From Collimonas silvisoli (GTDB lineage Bacteria > Pseudomonadota > Gammaproteobacteria > Burkholderiales > Burkholderiaceae_D): a stretch of 64,000 bases of DNA. The position numbers and the translations under genes are program-made. The number at the start of each line of letters is the position of its first letter. The first letter of the stretch is position 1. The notes beneath the pieces are model-generated. The model was not told where the DNA came from, did no database searches, and saw only the letters and a program-made list of their open reading frames with translations. Below, piece by piece: positions 18,850 to 28,276 of the stretch. The stretch covers positions 1-64,000 of the forward strand of contig NZ_JAGQEG010000001.1 in the NCBI RefSeq assembly GCF_018305005.1, in the 5' to 3' direction.

Positions 18850-19703
18850 ATTCTTTACCTGCGAAGCATCTCGCCGGCAGCACACAGACGCTTGCGGCCC
18901 TGTTGCAACAAAACTCCTTAGCCGATGTTCTGCTGCAAATAGAGACAAAAGTCCGCGCGGCCCCGGCAGACATCAAGCTGCGCTGGACGCTGTTTCAGAT
19001 CCTGTGCCTGCTTGGTTATTGGCCACGCGCTTTGAAACAATTGCAGGTGTGCGGCCGGATGCAAGCCGGCCTGGCAACGGTGGCGCATGGCATGCGCGAC
19101 TTGATCCGCGCGGAGTCGATGCGCAACGCCGTGTTCGCGGGCAAGGCGCGGCCGGGCGCCATGGCAGCGGACTTGCCGGCCTGGGCCAACGGCCTGCTGG
19201 ACGCCTTGCGCCATGCCGCCGACGGCAATCCGGCTGCTGCCGACGATGCGCGGGAAAACGCGTTGTCATCGGCGCCAGAGGTTTCCGGTGTCAGCGCCTT
19301 GGGACGGTTTGACTGGATTGCCGACAGCGATTCCCGTTTAGGTCCGACAGCCGAATTCATCGTCGGCGGCATGCTGCGCTGGTGTCCGTTCAGCGAATTG
19401 GCCGCTTTGCGGATACATGCGCCAGACAGCATGCTGGAGCTGATCTGGGCACGTGTCGATTGCAACTTGCGCGACGGCACCCGGTTAAAAGGATATATGC
19501 CGGCGCGTTACCCAGGCTCCGAAAACGCCGATGACGCATTGCGCTTGTCGCGCCAAACCATGTGGAGCGAAGTAGGGCGCAGCGGTGTCTTCGGTCTCGG
19601 ACAAAAGACCTGGATGACGGATGGCGGAGATATCGCCTTGCTGGATATGCGCGAGCTGAGATTTGACGTCGATAACAGCGGAGACGGCCCATGCAACGCG
19701 TAG
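18846..19703 (+). CDS. tagJ: T6SS accessory protein TagJ (ImpE/SciE family)
   Basis: TagJ interacts with the sheath protein TssB and with ClpV in T6SS types that have it, and accompanies TssE. The 285-aa product starts with a TPR-like helical part (SLADVLLQIETKVRAAPADIKLRWTLFQILCLLGYWPRALKQLQV pattern, truncated here) and ends with the ImpE domain (RWCPFSELAALRI, DGTRLKGYMPARYPGS, GQKTWMTDGGDIALLDMRELRF). It overlaps tagK by 4 bases and tssE by 13 bases, so expression is tightly coupled. Confidence 0.9.
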   Translation: MNSLPAKHLAGSTQTLAALLQQNSLADVLLQIETKVRAAPADIKLRWTLFQILCLLGYWPRALKQLQVCGRMQAGLATVAHGMRDLIRAESMRNAVFAGKARPGAMAADLPAWANGLLDALRHAADGNPAAADDARENALSSAPEVSGVSALGRFDWIADSDSRLGPTAEFIVGGMLRWCPFSELAALRIHAPDSMLELIWARVDCNLRDGTRLKGYMPARYPGSENADDALRLSRQTMWSEVGRSGVFGLGQKTWMTDGGDIALLDMRELRFDVDNSGDGPCNA

Positions 19704-20257
19704 CCGGAAACAGGCTTGAACACAGCGATGGCAAAGAGAGCCAGAAAGCGCCTGCAGTGCGCCCCTACGCCCACCTGTTGCCGACCTTGTTCGATCGCCT
19801 CAGAGACGATGCGCCCTTGAGAAAAAACGAGGGGCCGGGAGAATATACCGTGTCGCGTCAGCAGATGCGTGAAATTGTGCAGCGTGACTTGGCCTACCTG
19901 TTAAACACCGCCAACATCGAAGACTTGATCGATAGGGAGTCTCATCCGGAAGCGGCAGCGTCAACCGTCAATTTCGGGATTCCGGCGCTGGCAGGCAGTT
20001 ATCTGTCGGAGGGAAAATGGGCGCATATCGAAAAGCTGATCCGCCGCGCTATCGCCGATTTCGAGCCGCGTCTGGTGCCGGACGCACTGCAGGTGATGCC
20101 GCTAATGAAAGACAGCGCCTCCCATCAATACAACGTGCTGCTGTTCGAGATCCGCGGCTTGATCCGCATGGACCCGTATCCGATGGAGTTCATGGTGCAA
20201 AGCTCGGTCGATCTGGAAACCAATCGGATGTCGATTGTTTCGACCCGGGCGCGCTGA
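19691..20257 (+). CDS. tssE: T6SS baseplate subunit TssE (gp25-like)
   Basis: TssE is the gp25-like wedge protein that starts sheath polymerisation at the baseplate. The 188-aa product has the family pattern: LLPTLFDRLRDD, a mid segment REIVQRDLAYLLNT, VNFGIPALAG and the C-terminal FEPRL followed by LLFEIRGLIR. It overlaps the end of tagJ by 13 bases. The N-terminal 30 residues are poorly conserved, and a later start is possible. tssF follows after 28 bases. Confidence 0.94.
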   Translation: MQRVAGNRLEHSDGKESQKAPAVRPYAHLLPTLFDRLRDDAPLRKNEGPGEYTVSRQQMREIVQRDLAYLLNTANIEDLIDRESHPEAAASTVNFGIPALAGSYLSEGKWAHIEKLIRRAIADFEPRLVPDALQVMPLMKDSASHQYNVLLFEIRGLIRMDPYPMEFMVQSSVDLETNRMSIVSTRAR

Positions 20258-20285
20258 CACAACTTAAGTTGAAAAAAGAATATCT

Positions 20286-22163
20286 ATGGATCCACTTCTT
20301 CTTGAATACTACAACCGCGAACTCGTCTACATGCGCGAGATGGCCGGTGAATTTGCAGAGCAGCACCCGAAGATTGCCAAGCGTCTCGGCATGCACGGCA
20401 TCGAGGTGGCCGACCCCTATGTCGAGCGCTTGATAGAAGCCTTCTCATTCATGTCGGCACGCACCCAGATCAAGCTGGATGCCGAATTTCCCCGTTTCAC
20501 GCAGCGCTTGCTGGAGGTGATCTACCCCAATTACGTTTGTCCGACGCCATCCATGGCGGTGGCGCAGTTGCGGCCCAGTCCGAACGAAGGGGATTTCAGC
20601 AAGGGTTTCCGGGTTCCCCGGCAAACCGCGTTTCGCGCCAAAATTCCGCATGGCGAGCAGACATCCTGCGAATTCCGCAGCAGTCAGGATGTCATGCTGT
20701 GGCCGATCGAGATTACGGAAGCAAAGCTGACTGCCGCGCCGCCGGATATTCCTGCGCTGGACCGTCATCTGGCTGCGCATATACAGGTGCAGGGGGCATT
20801 GCGCTTGAAGTGCCGCGTGACGGGGGAGATGAATTTTGCCGATCTGCAGGGACTGGACCGGCTGCCGGTATATCTTTGCGGCGACGATGCCATTGCGTCG
20901 CATCTGTTCGAACTGTTGCACACTTCTGCGGTGGCGACGTATACCAACGTCCCCGGCGACACCTTGCGGCCGCATGTGGTCACGCGGGATGCGCTGGTGC
21001 ATGAAGGATTGAATCCCGATCAGGGCTTGCTGCCGCTCGCCTGGAATACTTTTCATGGCAACAATCTGTTGCATGAATACTTTGCCTGTCCCAGCCGCTT
21101 CTATTTCTTCGCGCTGACACAGCTGGCGCCTGGGCTGGCGCGTATCAACGCACAGGAAGTCGAAATCATCGTGCTGCTGTCGAAGCAGCCGGGGGCGCTG
21201 ATCAACAACGTCGACGCCAGGCAGTTCGCCTTGCATTGCACGCCGGTGATCAATTTGTTTCCCAGCCGTACCGATCGTATCGAAGTCAATACTGCGCAGC
21301 CTGAGTTCCATCTGGTGCCGGATCGCGCCAGACCGATGGATTATGAAGTGTTTTCGGTAAGCGAGATTAACGCGCAACTGCCGGAGTCGTCCGCTGCCAT
21401 TGATTTTCGCCCCATGTTCCAGACCTTGAATCAGGATGAAGGCAATTTCGGCAGGTATTTCTCGTTGCGCCGCGAGCGCAGGCTTGCCTCTCATGCCGCC
21501 CGTAAATATGGCACTCGCACGCCTTATACCGGCACCGAGGTCTTTGTGTCGCTGGTCGATCAGAATGAGGCGCCGTATAGCGACGACATCCGCTATCTTT
21601 CCGTGCAGGCTTTGCTGACCAATCGCGATCTGCCTGGCGTTGTGCCGCGCAACGGCGTGTCCGACCTGAGCGTTGCCGATTCGATCCCGGTCGCCGGCGT
21701 CGGCCTGATTCGTCCGCCCAGCACACCGCAAGCGCCGTTCGCAGAACGTGAGCACGCATGGCGCTTGATACGTCAGCTGGGCTTCAATTATCTGCCCTTG
21801 GCAAACATGAACGGGCGCGAGGGCGGGCAAGCCTTGCGCGACCTGTTGCGGCTGTTTGTGATCGGCGACGATTCGGTACAGATGCGGCAAGTGCAAAACC
21901 TGATCGGTTCCGACATCGAACCCGTCACGCGCCGCTTGCCGGGCAGCGGCCCGCTGGTCTACGGCCGCGGCGTGAGCTGCCGTTTGACGGTGGATGAAAC
22001 AGGTTTCTCCGGCACCAGTCCCTATCTGTTTGGCTTGATACTTGAACATTGGCTGGCGCGGCACGTATCGATCAATGTCTTTACGCAAACCGAGCTGCAT
22101 TCGATGCAACGCGGCATGGTCAGCCGCTGGCCGGTGCGCATGGGCGGCCGGGGAGTGGTTTGA
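20286..22163 (+). CDS. tssF: T6SS baseplate subunit TssF
   Basis: TssF builds the baseplate wedge with TssG, TssE and TssK. The start MDPLLLEYYNRELVYMREM and the following GEFAEQHPKIAKRLGM and DPYVERLIEAFSFMSAR are hallmarks of the family (ImpG/VasA). Length is 625 aa, normal. The C-terminal region (FGLILEHWLARHVSINVFTQTEL) is also typical. The stop overlaps the tssG ATG as TGATG (22161-22165). Confidence 0.96.
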   Translation: MDPLLLEYYNRELVYMREMAGEFAEQHPKIAKRLGMHGIEVADPYVERLIEAFSFMSARTQIKLDAEFPRFTQRLLEVIYPNYVCPTPSMAVAQLRPSPNEGDFSKGFRVPRQTAFRAKIPHGEQTSCEFRSSQDVMLWPIEITEAKLTAAPPDIPALDRHLAAHIQVQGALRLKCRVTGEMNFADLQGLDRLPVYLCGDDAIASHLFELLHTSAVATYTNVPGDTLRPHVVTRDALVHEGLNPDQGLLPLAWNTFHGNNLLHEYFACPSRFYFFALTQLAPGLARINAQEVEIIVLLSKQPGALINNVDARQFALHCTPVINLFPSRTDRIEVNTAQPEFHLVPDRARPMDYEVFSVSEINAQLPESSAAIDFRPMFQTLNQDEGNFGRYFSLRRERRLASHAARKYGTRTPYTGTEVFVSLVDQNEAPYSDDIRYLSVQALLTNRDLPGVVPRNGVSDLSVADSIPVAGVGLIRPPSTPQAPFAEREHAWRLIRQLGFNYLPLANMNGREGGQALRDLLRLFVIGDDSVQMRQVQNLIGSDIEPVTRRLPGSGPLVYGRGVSCRLTVDETGFSGTSPYLFGLILEHWLARHVSINVFTQTELHSMQRGMVSRWPVRMGGRGVV

Positions 22164-23233
22164 TGGATATACCGGTACGATCGCATGCTTTTGCTGCCGG
22201 CGCCGCCACTGCCACCGCCGCCGCAACTGCGCTGCACTATCGGCTGGTCGCAGCGCAAACGCAGCCGTGGCAACATAGCTTTACGACGCTGCTGCGTTAT
22301 CTGGCGGCGCGCCATGGCGCAGCGACGCCAGCAATCGGTAAAGCGATGCGGCCGCAAGAAGAGCCGTTCCGGCTCGGGCAGCAGCCTACGCTGGCGTTTG
22401 CGTCACGGGAAATTGCCCATGTGGAGCTCAAGCAATCCGGTCCGCACATCAGTCTGTTCAGCCTCGGCATGCTGGGTCCCAACGGGCCGCTGCCTATCCA
22501 CTTTACCGAGATTGCCAAAGACCGGCTGGACAACCGGCGCGATGCGACGCTGACAAGTTTTTTAAACGTTTTTCATCACCGCGCGATGACGCATCAGTAT
22601 CGCGCATGGGCCCAGTCGCAGTCCGCGGCGGGGCTGGACCGCTCGGAAGATGAAGCTTTTTCTCGCTACGTGAGCCGCCTGGCAGGCAACGATCCTGTCG
22701 ATATAGCGTCTTCTCCGCTACCTACCCATGCGCGCATGGTGGCGTCTGCCCATCTGGTGCGCGAAGCCCGCAATCCCGACGGCTTGGCGGCCACGCTCGC
22801 GCACTATTGTGGGGTGCCCGTGCGGATTGAAGAAAACATGCTGCACTGGATCAGCGTGGCGCCTGAAGAACATACCCGTCTAGGCGTCGCTTCGGTAGCC
22901 TCGGTGATGGGTGAAGGCGCACTGGCCGGCGAGATGGTGCCGGATCGGCAGCACAAGTTCCGCATCGTTATCGGCCCCTTGAACTTGTCGCAGTATTTGC
23001 GCTTTACGCCAAAAGGCCGGGATCTGCCGATATTGGTCGAATGGGTGCGTGCCTTTGTCGGTTTTGAATACGTCTGGGACCTTGAATTGAAAGTGAAATC
23101 GAGCGCGGCGCCGGCCGCCCGCATCGGTGCCGAAGAGCGGCTCGGCTGGTCGACCTGGCTGGGAGACGGTCGCGTGGCTGAGGCCACCACCGGGATGATT
23201 TTTGAACCTGAACAGTATGTGAACTGCAAATAG
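22163..23233 (+). CDS. tssG: T6SS baseplate subunit TssG
   Basis: TssG (ImpH/VasB) forms the wedge core with two TssF copies. The ATG at 22163 overlaps the tssF stop; the frame is open further upstream but only inside tssF. Family marks: the RPQEEPFRLGQQPTLAFA segment, a LFSLGMLGPNGPLPIHFTE core (nearly invariant GxxGPxGxLP), LTSFLNVFHHR, and the end segment RLGWSTWLG. Length is 356 aa. tssA follows 4 bases after the stop. Confidence 0.95.
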   Translation: MDIPVRSHAFAAGAATATAAATALHYRLVAAQTQPWQHSFTTLLRYLAARHGAATPAIGKAMRPQEEPFRLGQQPTLAFASREIAHVELKQSGPHISLFSLGMLGPNGPLPIHFTEIAKDRLDNRRDATLTSFLNVFHHRAMTHQYRAWAQSQSAAGLDRSEDEAFSRYVSRLAGNDPVDIASSPLPTHARMVASAHLVREARNPDGLAATLAHYCGVPVRIEENMLHWISVAPEEHTRLGVASVASVMGEGALAGEMVPDRQHKFRIVIGPLNLSQYLRFTPKGRDLPILVEWVRAFVGFEYVWDLELKVKSSAAPAARIGAEERLGWSTWLGDGRVAEATTGMIFEPEQYVNCK

Positions 23234-23237
23234 AAAA

Positions 23238-24347
23238 ATGACGACCAACAAAAAAAACAAGCAAGAACACAAGCAAGAAGCACCGGCCTGGATGGCGCCT
23301 CTATCCAAGACCGAGCCATGCGGCCCCAATCTTGAATACGATCCTGAATATGTGATGTTGGTGGCGAAGGCAGCGCCAAAGGGCGACACTCAGTATGGCG
23401 ATTTCATCGGCGTTCCGGATGCGCCCAACTGGGGCGATATCGAAAGAGACTGCCGCCGCATATTGCTGCGCAGCCGCGATATCAGCATCCTGGTGCTGCT
23501 GTTGCGCAGCCGTACCCGTCTGGCGCAGGCGGAAGGGCTGCGCGAAGGATTAGCCATGCTGACGGCGTTGCTGGACGCATATCCGGACGACATTCATCCG
23601 CAAGCAATTGTCGAAGGCGAATTCGATTTGACGGTACGTGCCAATGCGCTTGCCACCATGACCGATCCGGAAGGGATACTGAGCGATATCCGTGAAATCG
23701 TCTTGATCAAAAATAGCGCCATGCGCTTGCAAGTACGGGATGTGGAACGTGCATTTGCTATCCCAAGGCCGGCCGATGCGCTGTCGGCTGCATCCGTGCG
23801 GCAGCAACTCGATGATTTGCGCCGCAGCCATGACAAGAACCTAAGCTCATTGACCGAAGCGGCCCGCTTGACCGCGCTGCTGCAAGCGTGGGCCGCCAGC
23901 ACACTGGACGAACAGGCGCCGGATTTGAGCGCCTTGACGGAGCTTCTCGGCTTGTTCGCCAGAAGTGATCGGCCGCAAGCAGAGCAGGCTACGTCGGCAA
24001 GCAGCGCCATTGCAGCGCCGGTACCGCCGATGCATGCAGCAGATAACGTTATTGCGTCGCCGGTTGATCTCGTCGAGCAGCCGCTTTTGCCATTGCAAGC
24101 GATTTCTCCAGGCAGAGTCATGGCACCCTCGGATCCTCTGCAAGGCCGCGAGGCAGCATTGCAGGCGATGATAAAAACGCGAGAATGGTTTGAACAGGCC
24201 GAACCCAGCAGCCCGGTTGCGGTGCTGTTGCGGCAGGCGGAAAAACTGGTTGGGAAACGGTTTTCGGAAGTCGTGCAATGCATACCGCTGGAACTTCTCG
24301 AACGTTGGGAAGAAGAGGCGAAGAATCAACGCTTCACAGATAACTGA
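23238..24347 (+). CDS. tssA: T6SS protein TssA (ImpA family)
   Basis: TssA primes and coordinates tube and sheath assembly. The 369-aa product has the ImpA_N signature: PCGPNLEYDPEY, FIGVPDAPNWGDIERDC, LLRSRDISILVLL, LREGLAMLTALLDAYPDDIHP. The C-terminal third contains REWFEQAEPSSPVAVLLRQAEKLVGKRF, as in the shorter TssA types. It lies directly behind tssG and closes the tss operon. No clear terminator was found in the 200 bases after it; a copy of the 52-bp repeat begins 40 bases downstream. Confidence 0.93.
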   Translation: MTTNKKNKQEHKQEAPAWMAPLSKTEPCGPNLEYDPEYVMLVAKAAPKGDTQYGDFIGVPDAPNWGDIERDCRRILLRSRDISILVLLLRSRTRLAQAEGLREGLAMLTALLDAYPDDIHPQAIVEGEFDLTVRANALATMTDPEGILSDIREIVLIKNSAMRLQVRDVERAFAIPRPADALSAASVRQQLDDLRRSHDKNLSSLTEAARLTALLQAWAASTLDEQAPDLSALTELLGLFARSDRPQAEQATSASSAIAAPVPPMHAADNVIASPVDLVEQPLLPLQAISPGRVMAPSDPLQGREAALQAMIKTREWFEQAEPSSPVAVLLRQAEKLVGKRFSEVVQCIPLELLERWEEEAKNQRFTDN

Positions 24348-24386
24348 CGATATCCGTGCCAACCAAATGCCCGGTCATATCGACGG

Positions 24387-24438
24387 CTGAGATTTGACAA
24401 TGGCTGACACATTTCGAATTCAAATGCAGTTACATTGA
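24387..24438 (+). repeat. 52-bp dispersed repeat, copy A
   Basis: One of three near-identical 52-bp segments (others at 44473-44524 and 46257-46308). It contains the motif TGACAATGGCTGACA (24395-24409) and ends with GTTACATTGA. TTGACA at 24394 could be a -35 box with a poor -10 (AATTCA) 17 bases on. It lies 115 bases upstream of the truncated vgrG. Confidence 0.7.
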
Positions 24439-24552
24439 TACCTTCCTTTGATTATTGCTGCTGTTCCCCGTATCGGTTTTCATCATCGATACAGGGTGTT
24501 CTGTTGCCTTGACGGGACGCAAGCAACTATAAGATTTTAAGAAGAAGCCGCC

Positions 24553-25797
24553 ATGTTCAACACTCATCGCACTCTAAGCGTCACAAGCAGTGTCATTCCT
24601 GAGCTTATGGGCCAACCCGCGTTAACTCCTGTGAGCCTTGTGGGAACCGAAGGGATCAACACGCTGTTCGACTACAAGCTGACTCTTAAAACGCCGGACA
24701 CCTTGAATCACCTGGCGGACAAGGCAGCCAACTTCAATCTGGACGATTTCATCGGCCGCCAGTTGACAGCGACAATTGCGTTGGAAGGCGGCAATCTGGG
24801 CAATGCCGGCGCCGGCACGCGGGAAATAACTGGCCTGATCAGCGCTGCACGAGCGCTGCGTGAAGAGGGACGGCACGTGTTGTATGAGCTGACATTGCGG
24901 CCATGGCTGTATCTGGCAACGCTGACCTCGGATTGCAGGATATTTCAAGATATGACCGTGGTCGAACTGCTCGACAGCTTGCTGGTTGACTACGCTTTTC
25001 CGCTGGATAAGAGGCTGATCGAGAGCTACCCCCAGCGTGACCACCAGGCCCAATACAATGAAAGCGACTACGCGTTCTTCTGTCGTCTGTGCGAGGAAAA
25101 TGGTATCAGCTGGTTCTTCGAGCATAGCGTCGGAGCGCATAGGCTGGTGCTGATCGACAGCATGGGCGCATACAAGAAATTTGCCGGCGGCGCCTGCCAC
25201 GTCATGAATTTTCATGCCGAGGGCAAACGGATCGACGAGGAGACCATTCATGCTTTCGTGCCGGCCCGCAGCCTGACCTCGGGTAAATACAGCAGCGGCG
25301 ATTACGACTACACGCGACCCAGGGCAGAGCTGAGCGCAAGCCGCAGCAATCCGCGCCCGACGGCGCAGAATCGGCGAGAGATGCATCAGTGGCATGCGGC
25401 TGCACACTACAGCCAGCTTAGCCTAGGCAACATCGCTCGCATTGAAGGCAGCACCGGAGGTAGAGATCCGCGAGGGGGAAGTTTTGAGTTGCTCGTGGAT
25501 GGGCATGCCGCTATCCGCGTCAAAAAAGGACCATTGATCAACACCGCACTTCAGTCAAGGCACGTTGCGAGCGGAGAGCATATTGCCTCGCCCAGTGGCC
25601 GGCATCTTGGCCAGCGGCTGTTGGCGAGTGTGAAAAACAGGATCAAGCTGTTCAGCTACAAAGCAAGAATAAATCCGGTTGCCGCAACTGGCAATATCGA
25701 TATTCAGGCCTTGCAGCACAGTATCAATCTGCTTACCAACCTCAACATCGCACAGACTGCCAATCGAATCGCCATCCAGTCACCTGACAATCTCTGA
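24553..25797 (+). pseudogene. vgrG copy lacking the OB-fold spike region (internal in-frame deletions)
   Basis: The 414-aa frame is still open but aligns to the full vgrG at 3586 with pieces missing. Residues 1 to about 288 match the gp27-like part. At HYSQ it jumps to LSLGNIARIE, removing the equivalent of residues about 296-561 of the intact copy, which includes the whole gp5 OB-fold. In the intact gene the two break points both carry ACAGCCAGC (4472-4480 and 5270-5278), exactly 798 bases (266 codons) apart. A second deletion joins GPLINTALQ to RHVASGEHI. Matching ends within a TGACA motif (25785-25799), which also supplies the stop codon. It cannot form a normal spike. Confidence 0.88.
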
Positions 25798-25799
25798 CA
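25785..25799 (+). repeat. TGACA-N5-TGACA motif at the end of the broken vgrG
   Basis: TGACAATCTCTGACA; the TGA at 25795 is the stop codon of the vgrG fragment. Similarity to the intact vgrG ends about here, so the motif lies at or next to a rearrangement junction. Confidence 0.65.
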
Positions 25800-25856
25800 G
25801 TTAAACATTGAATTCTCCGATACATTGAGATTCTGGATCAAGGTGGTGCATGGGGA

Positions 25857-26066
25857 ATGAAATACAGCGCGCGCACGGATGATGCCGAAGTGAGGGCTTG
25901 GGTCGCACGGCTAGCGGACGAATCGCGCGCGGCCAGGGCGATGTTGACCGACTATGGCATCGAGGTCCCGCCTGACCGGAGAGTGCGCATGATCGAATCC
26001 AATCCTGGGGCGAATCATCGTGATGATTTGCAGGCGGACTGGGGGCAAGTGGGCATGTCCGAGTAA
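25857..26066 (+). CDS. Small protein of unknown function
   Basis: A 69-aa acidic, soluble product (MKYSARTDDAEVRAWVARL, then MLTDYGIEVPPDRRVRMIE). GGGGA lies just upstream of the ATG, though very close to it. It looks helical and has no signal peptide. It lies between the vgrG fragment and a small secreted protein. It may be a real small gene or a leftover of a larger one; no family recognised. Confidence 0.4.
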   Translation: MKYSARTDDAEVRAWVARLADESRAARAMLTDYGIEVPPDRRVRMIESNPGANHRDDLQADWGQVGMSE

Positions 26067-26143
26067 GTATCCGCGCTTGAATCACCCTTTCAAGATGTAT
26101 GCGTGCCCGGTTATGCACAAGTGTTGGATGAGGCGAGGGAAGC

Positions 26144-26389
26144 ATGAACAAGCTAAAAGACATTTTCGGTGCGCTGACAGTCATCGCTCTGCTGGGCTTG
26201 GCTAACGCCCTGGCAACAAGCGCAACTGAATATGCGGCGCCAACGGTGACTGAGACCGAGGCAGACATTCCGGTGCAGCAGATCAAGCTGTGCGATGCAG
26301 ACATCCAGCCGAGTGATGGCAAGCTGATGTTTGAGTCGACGTGCCGGAACGGATTGAAATTATTCCCAAAGAGCGACGAACAACGTTAG
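26144..26389 (+). CDS. Small secreted protein of unknown function
   Basis: The 81-aa product has an N-terminal hydrophobic stretch (IFGALTVIALLGLANALATSA) suited to a Sec signal, then a short mature part with two Cys (KLCDADIQ, ESTCRNGL). A good Shine-Dalgarno GAGGGAAG precedes the ATG. Function unknown. Confidence 0.5.
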   Translation: MNKLKDIFGALTVIALLGLANALATSATEYAAPTVTETEADIPVQQIKLCDADIQPSDGKLMFESTCRNGLKLFPKSDEQR

Positions 26390-26529
26390 CCGGTTTTTTT
26401 GAATGTGTGGCACTGCCCTCAATCGGAAAAACCGCCTTTGGCACCTTAGAACAGCACAAATTTTTCTAATGGCGTTTTGCGCTACTCTTGACGCGTAGTT
26501 TGACGATCATCAATTTTAAAAGGAATAAC

Positions 26530-26775
26530 ATGGGTTTAATCGTTTGGTTGATAGTTGGCGCGATTGCAGGATGGCTAGCAGGGGTTGTGGTCAAAGGTGG
26601 GGGCTTCGGCGTACTGGTTGACATCATCGTTGGCATCGCCGGCGCATTCATCGGTGGCTGGTTAGCAGGAGTAGTAGGAATCCATGTCGGCAGCGGCATT
26701 ATCGGATCGATCATCACCGCTACCGTAGGGGCAATAATCCTGCTGTTCGTCCTGCGACTTGTCAAGCGCGCATGA
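26530..26775 (+). CDS. GlsB/YeaQ/YmgE-family membrane protein
   Basis: An 81-aa, very hydrophobic, glycine-rich inner-membrane protein (MGLIVWLIVGAIAGWLAGVV, then GIAGAFIGGWLAG and SIITATVGAIILLFVLRLVKR). This is the small transglycosylase-associated/stress-response membrane family with three membrane spans. ATG 26530 has AAAGGAATAAC upstream, better than the TTG-type frame opening at 26488. A terminator follows at 26812. The last 50 bases of the gene and the flank behind it recur at 42119. Confidence 0.88.
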   Translation: MGLIVWLIVGAIAGWLAGVVVKGGGFGVLVDIIVGIAGAFIGGWLAGVVGIHVGSGIIGSIITATVGAIILLFVLRLVKRA

Positions 26776-26916
26776 ATTAATTACGTGGTTGAAGAACGAA
26801 TATTTGGAAATCCCGCTTGATTGCGGGTTTTCCCAGCGATTTCGCGATCCACATGAAATTCAGAGTTATAAATTACCCGCAGTCGCGAGATTTCATCTAT
26901 CAGAAAGAATCCTGGC
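26728..26916 (+). repeat. Diverged 190-bp duplicated segment, copy 1 (3' end of the GlsB gene and flank)
   Basis: This stretch aligns, with scattered mismatches and a few gaps, to 42119-42308. Shared blocks include TCCTGCTGTTC, TTACGTGGTTG, CCCGCTTGATTGCG and AATTTCATCTATC. Copy 1 holds the functional gene end and its terminator; copy 2 holds only the remnant. Confidence 0.75.
26812..26831 (+). terminator. Rho-independent terminator of the GlsB/YeaQ gene
   Basis: A 5-bp stem CCCGC / GCGGG (26812-26816 and 26823-26827) with a TTGATT loop is followed by TTTT. It lies 37 bases behind the stop codon. The stem is broken in the copy at 42.2 kb. Confidence 0.55.
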
Positions 26917-27386
26917 CAAAAATCTGATAGTTTTACCCAACTGACCACTCTGCTTGGCGCAGGGTTGGCCTCATCAAAATCCGGCACAGTCGCCAACTGC
27001 ACAAATCCATCTGTTTCGCCTTTCTTTAATAGGAGGTCAAGTGCGACCGGGGAAAAGTAAACATCAATCTTGAGGCAAGCGATTCGGAATCGTCTTTCCG
27101 CTTGTGCTTGGAGAATGGAGCTTGGCCCTTTCTATATTTTGATGTCGATGAGCTACAAAGTGTCAGAGATTGCAAAATAGCACACGTTTCAGGTAATTTC
27201 CGTAGAAAGACATGAGGCTATTTTATAGAATTGCGCTTCGGGGAAATAATAAAGAAGGCGACACATGCGGACGCATGCGAGTTCTCGAATGGCCATCAGG
27301 TCGTCCTGACCAGGGCTGCGCGCAGGAAACCGCTCGCGCTGTTGAATTCACATCGAAAAAATTAATATTAGCGAGGAAATCAGGGG
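26917..27386. other. Intergenic region with one reverse copy of the TGACA motif
   Basis: No gene was found. A degenerate, reverse-oriented copy of the motif lies at 27161-27175 (TGTCAGAGATTGCAA on the plus strand). The promoter of the following DUF2968 gene should lie in the last 150 bases, but I cannot point to boxes. Confidence 0.4.
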
Positions 27387-28067
27387 ATGAAAGTGAATGT
27401 ACGCGAAGCAGTCTGCGGTTTAGGATTGGGAATGCTGATTGCAAGCCTATCGATCAACGCACTGGCGCAGTCGTCTACCGCTAGCCCCGCGCCGGCAGCT
27501 GTCACAGCTACTCCGGCCACGATTGCCCCTAACAACGTTAGCACCATCAGCGAGTTGCTGCAATTGATGCAGAGCCAGAGTGTGAGCGAAATGCGCGCCA
27601 CCTATAACGGTAACTACGGCGCCAGCCTGTTGTTCAAACCAGATAGCCGTACTTATTATGTCGCATTGTTCCAACAGAAGAATTTCTGGCGCGTCGTAAA
27701 AGCCACGTCGGATGTGCAGGCCAAGCAGGTCTACAAGAGTTTCGTTAGCCAGACCGAAAAGCTGGCTGAGGTGGATATTCGCCGCATCAAACTGGAAGCC
27801 GAAAAGGCATACACCGAGCAGTTGATTGCGGCTCAGGAAAACCGTCTGAACGCCTTGCAAAACGATCTGGTGGTGCAACAGCAGCAAGAACAAAACGTCT
27901 CGCTCCAACAAGATCATGCGCGTCAGCAAGCGCAGCTGCTAAGCAACAAACAACAGGCGGCGCGCAGCGAGTTGCGTGGCTTGCAAAATCGTATTCGTAC
28001 GTTGGAAGCGCAACAAACGGTACTGGATAACAACCATTTCGGCGAAGGAAAGACTAGCAAGAAATAA
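27387..28067 (+). CDS. Secreted DUF2968-family protein
   Basis: The 226-aa product starts with a Sec signal (LGLGMLIASLSINALAQ). The mature N-terminus is low-complexity Ala/Pro/Thr, then comes the conserved part ISELLQLMQSQSVSEMR, TYNGNYGASLLFKPDS, TYYVALFQQKNFWRVVK, and a long Gln-rich coiled coil (about 125-215). This fits the DUF2968 family of Burkholderiales envelope proteins, whose function is not known. Shine-Dalgarno AGGAAATCAGGGG precedes the ATG. Confidence 0.85.
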   Translation: MKVNVREAVCGLGLGMLIASLSINALAQSSTASPAPAAVTATPATIAPNNVSTISELLQLMQSQSVSEMRATYNGNYGASLLFKPDSRTYYVALFQQKNFWRVVKATSDVQAKQVYKSFVSQTEKLAEVDIRRIKLEAEKAYTEQLIAAQENRLNALQNDLVVQQQQEQNVSLQQDHARQQAQLLSNKQQAARSELRGLQNRIRTLEAQQTVLDNNHFGEGKTSKK

Positions 28068-28276
28068 TTTGGACACGCCGGCAATATTTCGTCAGGCGAT
28101 TTGTTTCGACGCTAAGCAGCAAACATATCGGGATGCTGACGGAATACAGTGAAGTCATGGCGATTGGACATGCAGCGCTAGAAAATCGGCCCTGAATAAA
28201 TCAGGAGAATGAATATTGGCGCGGGTCAGATAGATAAAAATGGTTGCTGGATTTGCAGGAATATGAAATATTTCCA

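Noticed and set aside
20445-22226. 593-aa minus-strand frame opposite tssF
   Set aside because: Arg/His/Gln-rich shadow translation of tssF; no recognisable domain.
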